A stretch of 64,000 nt of DNA from DATFQI01 sp963816955 (GTDB taxonomy: Bacteria > Actinomycetota > Thermoleophilia > Solirubrobacterales > Solirubrobacteraceae), in the NCBI GenBank assembly GCA_963816955.1, contig CAWFME010000005.1, positions 1,178,001-1,242,000 on the forward strand. Direction: 5' to 3'. The notes beneath the pieces were generated by a model. The model did not search any database, had not been told where the DNA came from, and saw nothing but the letters and a program-made list of their open reading frames with translations. Every line of letters begins with the position of its first letter. Position 1 is the first letter of the stretch. The position numbers and the translations under genes were made by a program. Shown here piece after piece: positions 22,788-31,722 of this stretch.

Positions 22788-24779
22788 CTAGTCCTCGCGG
22801 TGGGAGGCCTTGACGATGTGCTGGCCGGAGGCCATCAGCTCGTCGCTCTCGAGCACGATGTGGGTGCCCGCGGGTTTGGAGGACTGCTCCCCGGTCTCCA
22901 GGTTCGTCTCGTAGATCCGCAGGATCTTCACGAACTCGACGCCGTCGACCGCATGCACGATCCCGTACAGCTCGCCCTGGTTGAGCGCGCGACCGAAGGT
23001 CCAGCCCGGCCCCGGCCCGCCCGGATTGCCGCCGACGAGCGGGTTCAGGTACGTGTACAGCGCGTGCGCGACGTCCTCCTCGACGCGCGCGGTGTCCGCG
23101 AGCGGGGAGGCCTGGAGGTTGACCACGACCGACAGGCCGCGGAAGCGGCACGGCAGCAGCTGCACGGTCGTGCCGATCAGCCGGCGCTCGTCGAGGTACT
23201 CGGCGACCTCGGTCATCAGCGCCTCGTCCGGGAGCAGCTCCTTGTAGGTCAGCTGCCGGTCGGCGGGGTACACGCGCGGGACGATGTGCAGTGGCACCGC
23301 GCCGCCCTCGCGCGGCGGGATGCAGACCGCGCGCGCCACCCGCGGGCTCGCCTCGCCCGCCATGAACTCGAAGTCCTCGGCGGTCACGGCCCGGTAGCGG
23401 CTGCGGATCTCCATCGACGCGCGCTCGCGCGCGTGCTCGAGCTGCTCGGCGTCGACGCCGCCCACGGCGGGCGTCGGGTTGGTGACGGTGTCCACGCCGG
23501 CGAGCGTGGTCTTGAGCACCGACAGCGTCCCCGCCGTCACGTTGCCCATCCGGCCGCCGCCGTGCCGGTAGCGGCTGAAGCGCAGCACCGCGCCCTTCGG
23601 CGGCACCGAGCCGTACTGGGTCCAGCCGCCGTCGGTCTCGCGGATCGCCGGGCCGAACTCCACCTCGCCCGAGACGAGGTCGAGGTTGAAGTGGCGGTCG
23701 TACTCCGTCGAGCCGACGAAGTCGTCGCGCAGCTCCCAGCGCGCCCAGTCGCCCGACTCCGGGTCCTGGACCTCGAGCGTCTCGCCCGTGTCGGGCTTGA
23801 GCACCGGCGCGTTCTTGAGCGGGAAGATCTGCCCCGGCGTGCCGTCGGAGACGCCGAGGATCTCCGAGGTGATCTGCGAGGCGTGCGTGGCCGGCAGCCG
23901 CGCGCCGATGACGCCGGCGGTGATCGAGTAGATCTCCGGCGGCTGCGTGTAGGTCGTGGCGGCGCCGCCGTGGCGCGTCTTGTCGTCGATGCGGCAGCGC
24001 AGCCATTGCATCCGGTGGCCGGCCAGCGGCTGGACCGCGGAGCGCGGCGGCAGCTCGAGCGTCACGGTGCCCGAGCCGTAGTTGAAGCCGCCCGTGAGGT
24101 CCTCGAGCACCTCGGCCTCGAGCCACTCGTTGTCGCCCTGGGAGACCTCCCAGCGCAGCGGCGGGTCGTCGGGGTTCACGCCGGCGCCGCGCGCCTGCGA
24201 GGCGTCCACGTCGACCTCGATCAGCAGGCGGCCGATCGGCTCCTCGAAGCCGATGCAGACCGCGTCGCCGACAGCGGGCGGGCTGGCGAAGGCGAGCTGG
24301 TCGGCGCCCGCGGGCTTGGCGACGCCGTCGGCGAGGCCGATGCTCTTGACCTGGCCGCCGCGCTGGAGCACGTACGCGGCGGGCACGGCGGCCGGCACCT
24401 CGAAGCTCTCGTCGACCTGGAAGACGATCGACTCCTCCGTCGCCGTGCGCGGCGTGCCGACCTCGGTCCCGCCCTCGATCGTCAGCGCCTCCCTGGCGAC
24501 CTCAGGGAGCCGGAAGCGCAGGGTGGTCTGCGCGGCGCTCGGGCCGTCGAGGCGGATGCCGAGCAGCTCGAGCAGGGAGACGTGGAGCTTGTCCGGCACG
24601 CGGTTGAGCCGGTAGATGGTCATCTCCGTCATCCACGCGAACAGCTCGATCAGCGTGATGCCGGGGTCGGAGACGTTGTGCTCGGTCCACTCGGGGCACG
24701 AGCGCGTGATCTTCAGGCGCGCCTCCGAGACGAGGTCCTGGAAGCGGCGGTCGTCGAGCTGGATCTCCGGCAGTCTCAC
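22788..24779 (-). CDS. Baseplate J-like protein
   Basis: A 663-aa baseplate wedge protein (gpJ/T4 gp6-like, Afp11-like). It begins with the family signature MRLPEIQLDDRRFQDLV, followed by the conserved WTEHNVSDPGITLIELFAWM and TEMTIYRLNRVPDKL. The C-terminal half has the J-type core with RYRAVTAEDFEFMA and the helix GRALNQGELYGIVHAVDGV. The start is the GTG at 24779, placed by GGAGGAG six bases upstream; it overlaps the gp25-like stop (GTGA), indicating coupled translation of the two wedge proteins. Confidence 0.9.
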   Translation of the reverse strand: MRLPEIQLDDRRFQDLVSEARLKITRSCPEWTEHNVSDPGITLIELFAWMTEMTIYRLNRVPDKLHVSLLELLGIRLDGPSAAQTTLRFRLPEVAREALTIEGGTEVGTPRTATEESIVFQVDESFEVPAAVPAAYVLQRGGQVKSIGLADGVAKPAGADQLAFASPPAVGDAVCIGFEEPIGRLLIEVDVDASQARGAGVNPDDPPLRWEVSQGDNEWLEAEVLEDLTGGFNYGSGTVTLELPPRSAVQPLAGHRMQWLRCRIDDKTRHGGAATTYTQPPEIYSITAGVIGARLPATHASQITSEILGVSDGTPGQIFPLKNAPVLKPDTGETLEVQDPESGDWARWELRDDFVGSTEYDRHFNLDLVSGEVEFGPAIRETDGGWTQYGSVPPKGAVLRFSRYRHGGGRMGNVTAGTLSVLKTTLAGVDTVTNPTPAVGGVDAEQLEHARERASMEIRSRYRAVTAEDFEFMAGEASPRVARAVCIPPREGGAVPLHIVPRVYPADRQLTYKELLPDEALMTEVAEYLDERRLIGTTVQLLPCRFRGLSVVVNLQASPLADTARVEEDVAHALYTYLNPLVGGNPGGPGPGWTFGRALNQGELYGIVHAVDGVEFVKILRIYETNLETGEQSSKPAGTHIVLESDELMASGQHIVKASHRED

Positions 24780-25177
24780 TCCAACTCCTCCGCGGGAATC
24801 ACGTAGAACGGATAGACGAGGTTGCGCATGTTGTTGGTGGCGCGCACGTGGTAGCCGATGTCGATGATCAGCCGGCCCTCCCCGACCTCGTCGAGGTTGA
24901 ACTCGACGCTGTCGACGACCACCCGGGGCTCCCAGCGGTCCAGCGCGTCGCGGATGGCGAGCTCCATCCGGCCGACCGTCGAGGCGTCGATCGAGTCGAA
25001 GACGAAGTCGTGCACGCCGCAGCCGAACTCCGGGCGCATCGGCCGCTCGCCCGGGGCGGTGGCGAGGATCAGCTCGATCGCCTGCTCGATGTCCGTCTCG
25101 TCGCGAGCCAGCGCGATGCCGCCGCGCCGGTCCACCTGGAGCGGGAACGCCAGTCCTGAGCCGATGATCTCCGTCAC
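24776..25177 (-). CDS. gp25-like baseplate wedge protein
   Basis: A 133-aa gp25/lysozyme-like wedge protein (GPW_gp25, Afp9-like). Family features are the N-terminal GLAFPLQVDRRGGIALA, IEQAIELILATAPGERPMRPEFG with the EPR-type core, and the C-terminal beta strands. It joins sheath to baseplate in contractile tails. It sits between the spike and J genes exactly as in other CIS clusters. Confidence 0.9.
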   Translation of the reverse strand: MTEIIGSGLAFPLQVDRRGGIALARDETDIEQAIELILATAPGERPMRPEFGCGVHDFVFDSIDASTVGRMELAIRDALDRWEPRVVVDSVEFNLDEVGEGRLIIDIGYHVRATNNMRNLVYPFYVIPAEELE

Positions 25178-25186
25178 GTTCCGAAC

Positions 25187-26896
25187 CTATCCGATGTTGA
25201 TGATCGCGCCCTTGAGATTCAGCGGGCCGCTCGATTCGACGTCCACCATCGAGCCCTTGAGCTTCAGCTGGGCGGACGCCTCGACCGTGACCGACACGCC
25301 CTTGAGCGTCATCGAGCTGCCCGCCTCGATCTCGTAGGTCGTGCCGGCCTTGAGCTTCGTGCCCTGCGAGGCCTCCTGCTGGATCTTTCCCTGCGCCTTC
25401 GTCGTCGCGTCCTTGGTGATCTCGATCATCAGCGCCTGGTCGCTCTTGATCTCGATGTCCTTCTTGGCGTGCATGTGGACCTTCTCGTTGGACAGGACCG
25501 CGAAGCTGCCGTCGCGGTTCTGCATCAGGTCCGCCCCCGGCTTGTCCTTGCCGTTGAACAGCGACCCGAGCACGACCGGGCGCCGCGCGTCTCCGTGCTC
25601 GAAGCCGACGATCACCTCCTCGTCGGGCTGCGGGAGCATCAGGCCGCCGCGGGCGTTGCCGGCGGAGAAGCTCGCCACCCGGGCCCACGCGCTCTCCTCG
25701 GAGTCGCTCAGCGAGGGGTACTTGACCCGCACGCGCCCTGCCTGCTCGGGGTCGTTGTTGTTGGTCACGATGCCGACAACGAGGTTCTTGCTCCAGTCGT
25801 CCTTCTCGGGCGGATGGAAGAGGTCGAGCATGCCGCGCTCGGAGCGCCCGGAGATCGTGAAGCTCGTCGTGTAGCCCTTGCCGCCGCGGTACAGGTGGGT
25901 CGTCGAGGAGCAGAGGTAGGCCCCGCTCATCTTGCTGCCGACGCCCTGGATGTTGACCTTGGTCCCGGCCTTGACCTTCGGGTTGCCCTTGGCGACGCCC
26001 TCGGCCTCCATGAACGCGTCGGCGCGCGCCTGGAGCGCGCTCTTGACGATCGCGTTGGCCTCCCCGCTGGTGGCCGCGACGCGCGAGCCGACGATCTGCG
26101 TGCCGCCGCCGGCGCCGTTGGAGACCGACGAGCGCTGCACGCCGGGCGTGCTCGACGTCGGTGGCGACGAGGCGCTCGCCGTGACCGCCTGCTTGTTCTT
26201 GGGGTCCCAGCTGCGGATGTTGAGGGTCTGCACCTGCTGCACGCCGGAGACCCGCGGTCGGAAGCTCAACAGCTCCTCCTGCCACTTCAGCGTGACCGCC
26301 GCCCCCTCGGCGTTCCCGGCCGGCTCGAAGACGAGCTTGCTGGCGTCGACCCCGAAGCGGTAGTCGTGCATGCGCGCCAGCCGCGCGATGAAGTCCCAGT
26401 CGGTCTCCGCGCTCTGCTGGAAGAACTCGAAGATCACGCTCGTCGAGGTGACCTGCGCCGACAGGCCGGCCTCCCCGGCGATCTTGCTCACCATGTCGGA
26501 GGCCGACATCTGCTGGAAGGTCCGCACCTTGCGCACGCGCTGGAGCTTGTGGCCCTTGTCGAGCGCGCGGACGACGAGCGACGCGCCCTCCTTGCCGAAC
26601 TCGGGCTCCTGCGCGACGACCTCGCCCTTGAAGATCGTCTCCGACTGGGTGCCCGAGGGCGGCGCTGTCTTGATCTCGAGGGCGGCGCCGATCGCGAACT
26701 TGCCGAGCAGGGAGTCGATCTTGCTGCCGTCCGGGTCCGTGAGGCGCACGCTGGCGGCGTCGGGCAGCACGAGGGTGTCGCGCACCCGGACCTCGGCGAG
26801 CAGGTCCTTGAGCGCCTGGTCGAGCGGGGACCCGGCGACGAGGACGTTGACGCCCGCGACGTGCTGCTCGGCCTTGGGTGCCCCACCGATCGCCAT
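25187..26896 (-). CDS. VgrG-like spike/hub protein
   Basis: A 569-aa spike protein (VgrG/gp27-gp5 fusion type, Afp8-like). The N-terminal hub part contains FKGEVVAQEPEFGKEGASLV and FEFFQQSAETDWDFIARLA. An OB-fold follows (LVVGIVTNNNDPEQAGRVRV, PQPDEEVIVGFEHGDARRPV, LGSLFNGKDKPG), then a C-terminal beta-helix of short repeats ending PLNLKGAIINIG. No lysozyme or toxin domain is fused. The open frame reaches 27469, but the ATG at 26896 overlaps the upstream stop (TGATG) and begins the conserved protein. No separate PAAR tip gene is visible. Confidence 0.92.
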   Translation of the reverse strand: MAIGGAPKAEQHVAGVNVLVAGSPLDQALKDLLAEVRVRDTLVLPDAASVRLTDPDGSKIDSLLGKFAIGAALEIKTAPPSGTQSETIFKGEVVAQEPEFGKEGASLVVRALDKGHKLQRVRKVRTFQQMSASDMVSKIAGEAGLSAQVTSTSVIFEFFQQSAETDWDFIARLARMHDYRFGVDASKLVFEPAGNAEGAAVTLKWQEELLSFRPRVSGVQQVQTLNIRSWDPKNKQAVTASASSPPTSSTPGVQRSSVSNGAGGGTQIVGSRVAATSGEANAIVKSALQARADAFMEAEGVAKGNPKVKAGTKVNIQGVGSKMSGAYLCSSTTHLYRGGKGYTTSFTISGRSERGMLDLFHPPEKDDWSKNLVVGIVTNNNDPEQAGRVRVKYPSLSDSEESAWARVASFSAGNARGGLMLPQPDEEVIVGFEHGDARRPVVLGSLFNGKDKPGADLMQNRDGSFAVLSNEKVHMHAKKDIEIKSDQALMIEITKDATTKAQGKIQQEASQGTKLKAGTTYEIEAGSSMTLKGVSVTVEASAQLKLKGSMVDVESSGPLNLKGAIINIG

Positions 26897-27576
26897 CAGT
26901 CGTCCAGCCTCGGCAGGCTCAGCGGCCGCCCGCGGCGCAGATGGAGCGGGTTCTCGATCCCGTTGGCGTCGGCGATCACGCGCCAGTCGGTGGCGTCGCC
27001 GTAGGCCTCGTAGGCGATCGAGGGCAGCGTGTCGCCGTCCTTGACCATGTGCACGCCGTGCCCGGCGTTCGCGCGCGTGGTGGGGTTGGTCCCCCGGTTG
27101 GCGCCGGTCGCGGACGCGGTGCTGGCGGGCGCCGCCTGCTTGAGCGTCATCTTCACGTCGGCGCGGATCGGGTCGCCGTTGGGCCGGAACAGCTTGTAGG
27201 CGACGGTGAGCGACGTGCAGGCGGCCTTGAACGTCGTCTCGCTGCCCCAGGTGAAGGTGATGAACGGCGGCGCGGCGCGGCTGCTGCCGCCGGAGGAGCC
27301 ACCGGGCACCTCCATCATCTTGAACAGCTTGTCGGTGACGCCGCGGACGTGCTGCGTCTTGCCCAGCAGCGACGCGTCCAGCAGCAGGTTGAGCGTGAGC
27401 TCGCGCGGGTTGCCGCCGCCGAACTGGGGCGGGGTGAAGGCCGTGCCCGTGACCTTCTCGTACTTCCATTCGTTCGACTTCGAGATGGAGTACTCGGTCG
27501 GGTTGAAGAGCACGTCGAACGGCGCCTCGCCGTCGATCTCGATCTTCGCCTTGGTGTACTGCGCTGGCGCGGGCAT
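26896..27576 (-). CDS. LysM-domain hub protein (Afp7/gp53-like)
   Basis: A 226-aa protein that links tube and spike in CIS baseplates. The N-terminus holds the family segment FDVLFNPTEYSISKSNEWKY and the PRELTLNLLLDAS strand. The C-terminus (about 175-226) is a LysM-like fold, VKDGDTLPSIAYEAYGDATD and WRVIADANGIENPLHLRRG. In this position LysM acts as a structural module rather than as a wall binder. TGATG overlaps join it to the tube 2 gene before and the spike gene after. Confidence 0.88.
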   Translation of the reverse strand: MPAPAQYTKAKIEIDGEAPFDVLFNPTEYSISKSNEWKYEKVTGTAFTPPQFGGGNPRELTLNLLLDASLLGKTQHVRGVTDKLFKMMEVPGGSSGGSSRAAPPFITFTWGSETTFKAACTSLTVAYKLFRPNGDPIRADVKMTLKQAAPASTASATGANRGTNPTTRANAGHGVHMVKDGDTLPSIAYEAYGDATDWRVIADANGIENPLHLRRGRPLSLPRLDD

Positions 27577-28007
27577 CAGACGATCTGGATGCCGTCGTGG
27601 ACGATCTCGATCGACTCTGTCGCGATCGTGTTCTGCGCGTTGTTGAAGTTCGGCCCGGTCCACTTGACCGGGTAGGCGTTCTTGAAGCTCCAGGCGCGGA
27701 CCTTCTCCAGCGCCTCGTTGTACATGGTCAGCGTGACCTCCTTGCGTGCCGGCCCCATGTAGGAGTCCAGCGTCCACTGCTGGAGGTCCTTGACGGCGGT
27801 GACGCCGCGCTTGAGCACGAGGTTCGGGTGCTTCATGCGCGTGGGCAGCTTGTGCACCGCGTCGTTGCGGCCGCCCTCGTTGTAGGTCATCACCTCGATC
27901 TCGGCCGTGAGGCCGGTGACCTCGCTGTAGTAGCCGACGGGGGTCGAGATCGGCGAGAGCTTGAGCTCGTAGAAGATCGCCGGGACTGTCTGTTCTTCTT
28001 TGCGCAT
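27576..28007 (-). CDS. Tail tube protein 2 (gp19/Hcp-like)
   Basis: A 143-aa inner-tube protein. Visible tube-family features are the N-terminal strand FYELKLSPISTPVGYYSEVT, a central KHPNLVLKRGVTAVKDLQQW and the C-terminal AYPVKWTGPNFNN. It has the same fold and size as tube 1 at 31228-31674 but is well diverged, so it probably forms the first ring at the hub (Afp5-like). It ends in a TGATG overlap with the LysM gene. Confidence 0.9.
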   Translation of the reverse strand: MRKEEQTVPAIFYELKLSPISTPVGYYSEVTGLTAEIEVMTYNEGGRNDAVHKLPTRMKHPNLVLKRGVTAVKDLQQWTLDSYMGPARKEVTLTMYNEALEKVRAWSFKNAYPVKWTGPNFNNAQNTIATESIEIVHDGIQIV

Positions 28008-28022
28008 GTCGGCTCGAGTGGT

Positions 28023-30683
28023 CTAGAGGGTTTCGCGGAGGAGGTGGCCGTTCTGCTCGAGCTCGGCGATCAGGTCCCGCTTGAGGCGGTCGACCACCAG
28101 CTCGTAGATCGCTTCGGGGTCTTGCTCTGGCTGCCCGGGCGCCCCGACCGCCTGGCTGACCTGGTCGATCGCGCTCGACGCCGTGCTCGAGGCCGAGTCG
28201 ATCGCGCTCGACGCGGCCTGGGCGCCCTGGCCGACGAGGTTCTGCACTGCACCGCTGCCCTGGCCGATCGCGCTCGACGCCGCGCTGGAGGCCGAGCCGA
28301 CGGCGCTCGACGCCGAGCCGGCGCCCTGGTCGACGAGGCCCTGGGCCGCACTCGCCAGGCGGTTGCGGTGGCCGCCGATGTTCAGCCGCGACACCGACCT
28401 CGGCGCGGTGCTGAACGGCGGGAGCTCCGGGACGCCCTGCCCGGTGAAGTCGATCGTCGACATCCCGCCCTCGGACTCCGTGACGTGGCCGCCGGTCTGC
28501 TCGGCGAACGCGTCGACGGCTGCGCGCGAGACGGCGCGCGCAGTGCCCTCGGACAGCTCGGGCCCCGGGGCGGGGACGAGCGAGAGCGCGGGGCGCGCCG
28601 GGGCGGCCTGCGGGGTTGGGGCGGCGGCGGGTGCCGTAGCGGCGGCGGTGGCGGTGCGCGCGAGCCCGCGCGCTGCCCGGGTGGGAGCGGCGGCCGGGGA
28701 TCGAGTTGCGGCCCGCCCCGCGCCGCGGGGCGCGGCGGCGGGCGTGCGGGCGAGCTGGCGGGCCGCCGGGGCTCCTCGGCGGGCCGCCGGTGGCGCGGAT
28801 GCGGCGACGGCGGCCGGAGCGGCGGGAGCGGCGGGGGCGGCGGGGGCGGCGGCGGGCCGAGTGGCGGTGGCGCGGCGCTGCAGGCGCCCCGCCGCGCGCG
28901 GCGCGGCCGGCGGGGAGGCGGCAGGAGCGGAGGCGGAGGGGCCGCCGGTCCGGGCGGGCGGCGCCGGCGCGCTCGGCGCCTGGGCAGGGCGGCCGCGGAC
29001 CGCGTCGACCATACGCCCGAGCAGGCTGCGCGGAGCAGGCGAGGCGGCGGGCGCGGCGGCGCTCGCGGCCGCGGCGGGCGGTGCGTCGTCCTCGGCGGCC
29101 GGCGCGGTCGCATCGACGAGCTCGGGCTCCGGCGCGGGGCGCTCGACCCGGCGCAGGGCCGGGCGCTGGGCCGGCTCGGCGGCCTTGCGCTGCAGCTTGA
29201 CCGGCACGGGAGCCGGGCGGGCCGCGGGGGCGGCGGGCGAGTCGTCCGTGCTCGCCTCCGGCGCTGCGGCCGGCCGGGGCGCGGCGGCGCTCGCCGCGGG
29301 CGCCTGGCTCGGCGGAGCGGGGGAGGGTGGCGGCGGGGCGGCGGGCGCGCTCGGCGCCGGCGTGCGCGCGACGGTGCGCGGGGTTTCGCCTGCAGGTGGC
29401 GCGGCCGGGGGCGGGGCCGGGGTGCGCGCGACGGACGGCGGGCCCGCGGGCGCGGCGGGGGCAGGCGTGCGTGCCACTGACGGCGGGCCGGCGGGCGGCG
29501 CGGCCGGCGTCTGCGCGGGCGCGGGGCTCGGGCCCGCGGCGGGCGCTGAGCTCGAGGCCGCGGCAGCGCTCGGCGCGTCGGCGGGCTCGGAGCCGGAGCT
29601 CGCGGGGGCCGCGGCGCTCGCGGCGGATGCGGGCGGCGTCGCGGCGGGCGGCTCCGCCGTGCCGGCGCCCTCAGGGGCGGCGGGCGCGGCCGGCGCTTCC
29701 ACGCTCGGCCTCGGAGCGATCTTCTGCGGGGCCGGGCCGGACGCTTCGGGCGCGGGCGCTTCGGCCGCGCGCGGCGAGCGGGCGATCTTCTGCGGCTCGG
29801 CGGTGGGCGCGGACGGGGCTGTGTTCCCGGCCGGCGCCTCCGGCGGGGCGGCGGGCGGGGAGGGCGCCGACGGGGCGGGCTTGGCCGCGCGGGCGATGCG
29901 GCGGGCCGTGCCGCGCGCCGGCGGTGAGGCGGGCGCGCTCGGCCCCGAAGCGGGGGCCTCGGCGCGCGGCGTGCGCGCGACGGACGGAGGCGCAGCCTTG
30001 GCCGGCGGCGCGGCGGCGGCGGGCGGCGCGCCGCCGCTCGCGGCGGCCGGCGGCAGGTCGTCGGGCTCGGGCGGCTTCGGCAGCGGCACGGGAGCGCTCG
30101 GCGGCTTGGGCGCGTCGGCGGGCGCGCGCGAGACCTTCACGGGCGCCGTCGTGGTCGACGGCGGAGCGGGGTGCTCGGGCAGCTCGATCTCGTCGGCGCT
30201 GGCGGGCGCGCCGGACGACGGGCCCTCGAGGATCTTGGCCGCGCGCGAGACGTCGAGCGCGCCGCGCGCCTTGCGGCGGGCCAGCCGCGCCTGCTTGGCG
30301 CCCTCGCTGTCGGGCATCCTGGCGGCCTGCGACATCGGGGTCAGGCCGGCCGTGGCGGTCGAGGCGTCCCCGAACAGGAACTCCTTGGCGAAGTCGCTCA
30401 TGCCGAACTCCTCCGGCACGTAGATGCCGGTGTCGGCGGGCGCCTCGTATGCAGGGGCGGCGGGCGCGGCCGCGTACGGGGCCGCCGGGGCGGCGGGAGC
30501 GGCCTCAGCCTCGGCGTGGCGCGCGAGCCGCGTGGAGGCGTCCAGGTGCTTCGGCGCCCGTGCGTCGGCGACCGCACGCGCGAGGTGCGGGCCGCCGCGG
30601 TGGCCGTGCCGGCCGATGACGCGCAGCGCCATGCGAACGGGCGGGAGCCCGGAGCGTGGGATCTGCGGCGTCTCGTCGGTCAT
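28023..30683 (-). CDS. Large Ala/Pro-rich disordered CIS-operon protein, 886 aa
   Basis: I cannot assign a function. Residues about 1-100 include RVIGRHGHRGGPHLARA. A short structured patch (TGIYVPEEFGMSDFAKEFLF, about 95-115) follows, then about 650 residues of Ala/Pro low complexity. The phrase (V/L)ARTP occurs five times and ARSPRA once. The C-terminus has alternating Ala/Ser helices and ends AIYELVVDRLKRDLIAELEQ, a conserved-looking amphipathic helix. It sits where other clusters place assembly or tape-measure genes, and its length would fit a tape measure, but its disorder and lack of long coiled coil argue against that. The Thr-Pro motifs are potential kinase sites. Confidence 0.7.
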   Translation of the reverse strand: MTDETPQIPRSGLPPVRMALRVIGRHGHRGGPHLARAVADARAPKHLDASTRLARHAEAEAAPAAPAAPYAAAPAAPAYEAPADTGIYVPEEFGMSDFAKEFLFGDASTATAGLTPMSQAARMPDSEGAKQARLARRKARGALDVSRAAKILEGPSSGAPASADEIELPEHPAPPSTTTAPVKVSRAPADAPKPPSAPVPLPKPPEPDDLPPAAASGGAPPAAAAPPAKAAPPSVARTPRAEAPASGPSAPASPPARGTARRIARAAKPAPSAPSPPAAPPEAPAGNTAPSAPTAEPQKIARSPRAAEAPAPEASGPAPQKIAPRPSVEAPAAPAAPEGAGTAEPPAATPPASAASAAAPASSGSEPADAPSAAAASSSAPAAGPSPAPAQTPAAPPAGPPSVARTPAPAAPAGPPSVARTPAPPPAAPPAGETPRTVARTPAPSAPAAPPPPSPAPPSQAPAASAAAPRPAAAPEASTDDSPAAPAARPAPVPVKLQRKAAEPAQRPALRRVERPAPEPELVDATAPAAEDDAPPAAAASAAAPAASPAPRSLLGRMVDAVRGRPAQAPSAPAPPARTGGPSASAPAASPPAAPRAAGRLQRRATATRPAAAPAAPAAPAAPAAVAASAPPAARRGAPAARQLARTPAAAPRGAGRAATRSPAAAPTRAARGLARTATAAATAPAAAPTPQAAPARPALSLVPAPGPELSEGTARAVSRAAVDAFAEQTGGHVTESEGGMSTIDFTGQGVPELPPFSTAPRSVSRLNIGGHRNRLASAAQGLVDQGAGSASSAVGSASSAASSAIGQGSGAVQNLVGQGAQAASSAIDSASSTASSAIDQVSQAVGAPGQPEQDPEAIYELVVDRLKRDLIAELEQNGHLLRETL

Positions 30684-30686
30684 ATC

Positions 30687-30851
30687 TCAGAAGTCGTAGC
30701 TCTCGGTGATGCCGGCCATCGCGTCCGCCTCGCGGAGGAAGCGGCGCCGGTCGTGATGCTCCAGGTCGAGGATCGAGTCGAGCGGCCAGTGGAGGTGGTA
30801 CGCGAGCCGGGCCGTCTCCCCGAGGACCTCCTCGGGGGACGGCCGAGTCAT
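30687..30851 (-). CDS. Small CIS-associated protein, 54 aa (DUF6760-like)
   Basis: A 54-aa protein beginning MTRPSPEEVLGETARLAYHL and ending ADAMAGITESYDF. The motif LHWPLDSILDLEHHDRRRFL resembles the small GpE-like proteins encoded after the tail assembly chaperone in tails and CIS clusters. The ATG at 30851 overlaps the upstream stop (ATGA); the longer frame from 30917 is antisense-type sequence overlapping the previous gene. It is probably an assembly factor. Confidence 0.75.
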   Translation of the reverse strand: MTRPSPEEVLGETARLAYHLHWPLDSILDLEHHDRRRFLREADAMAGITESYDF

Positions 30852-31222
30852 TTCCCCAAGCGGCCGTCCTCGATCTCGGTCAGGTCGACCTCGAACTCGC
30901 TCGCGCAGGCCGGGCACGCGACCACCCCCACCGCTTCTCCGTCGGTGTTGATCCGCTCGTAGAGACGCTGGAGGTGGTCGAAGTCCGCCGCGAACAGGTC
31001 CTCGACGATGTCGGGGGTGATCTCCTCCAGGTCGCCGATCCTCGTGATCGTGCGGGCCAGCAGGAGCACCGACAGGTAGGCCTCGTTCTGGCGGACCTCC
31101 ACCTGCCGCAGCGGCTCGATCTCGTCGCGCGCCGTGGCGAGGCGCATCGTGCCTTCCCGATGCACCTGGCCCTCGGCGTCGACGAAGCCGCGCGGCAGTG
31201 TGAATGCGTACTCGGACTTCAC
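30848..31222 (-). CDS. Tail assembly protein (gp41/GpG-like) with C-terminal zinc-finger-like motif
   Basis: A 124-aa protein of the phage tail assembly group. The characteristic N-terminus is YAFTLPRGFVDAEGQVHREG, then MRLATARDEIEPLR and VEVRQNEAYLSVLLLARTIT. It ends with ACPACASEFEVDL, a CxxC pair that looks like half of a zinc ribbon and is seen mainly in CIS versions. Its place between tube 1 and the small GpE-like gene matches the tail-chaperone pair of phages. Overlap with the next gene is ATGA. Confidence 0.8.
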   Translation of the reverse strand: MKSEYAFTLPRGFVDAEGQVHREGTMRLATARDEIEPLRQVEVRQNEAYLSVLLLARTITRIGDLEEITPDIVEDLFAADFDHLQRLYERINTDGEAVGVVACPACASEFEVDLTEIEDGRLGK

Positions 31223-31227
31223 TCGGC

Positions 31228-31674
31228 TTACTCGATCTCGAAGCCCTCGTGGCAGAGCGTCAGGCCCTCGACGGCGACCTCGTTGGAGTCCGCCTTGAGC
31301 CCGACGCCCGTGTACTTCTTGGGCCAGGCGTTGACGATCGAGTACGTCACGACCGGCTGGCCCATGTAGTCGAGCATCGTGACCTGGCAGTCCTTGCGGG
31401 CTTCCTTGAGCTGGCCGTCGATGACCATCTTGCGCCAGTTCCAGAGCGTCTTGTCCTGGTCGATGCCGCGCTTGAGCTCGATGTCACCCCACTTGAGGTT
31501 GCCCATGACCTTGATCACGTCGGTCTTGCCGTTGGGCATCGAGCGCTTGTACTCGCTCGTCTCGCTCTCGGAGTCGAACCCGGTGGCCTCCTTGAAGAGG
31601 CCGGCCGCCTCGGCGCCGCCGATCTTCAAGGTGAACCAGATCGGGACGTGTGCTTCCTTGTCGTTGGCGGGCAT
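31228..31674 (-). CDS. Tail tube protein 1 (gp19/Hcp-like)
   Basis: A 148-aa inner-tube protein, likely the main tube subunit because it follows the sheath gene. It has VPIWFTLKIGGAEAAGLFKE, the strand pair KVMGNLKWGDIELKRGIDQD, and the C-terminal YSIVNAWPKKYTGVGL. The 48-base gap from the sheath gene is one of the longest in the operon and could hold a processing site or leader. Confidence 0.92.
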   Translation of the reverse strand: MPANDKEAHVPIWFTLKIGGAEAAGLFKEATGFDSESETSEYKRSMPNGKTDVIKVMGNLKWGDIELKRGIDQDKTLWNWRKMVIDGQLKEARKDCQVTMLDYMGQPVVTYSIVNAWPKKYTGVGLKADSNEVAVEGLTLCHEGFEIE

Positions 31675-31722
31675 TCCGCCGTCCTTTCCCTAGTAGTTAG
31701 TGGTTGATCTGGTCCGGGTGGC

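Noticed and set aside
22129..24126. In-frame 5' extension of the PASTA-protein gene to 24126
   Set aside because: It is out of frame with the baseplate J and tail-I genes it overlaps, and reads as Arg/Gly/Pro noise. The zinc-ribbon start at 22128 with an ATGA overlap is far better.
27061..27600. Independent gene on the plus strand opposite the LysM and tube 2 genes
   Set aside because: The frames there lack start context and conserved motifs, while the minus-strand tail genes are clear.
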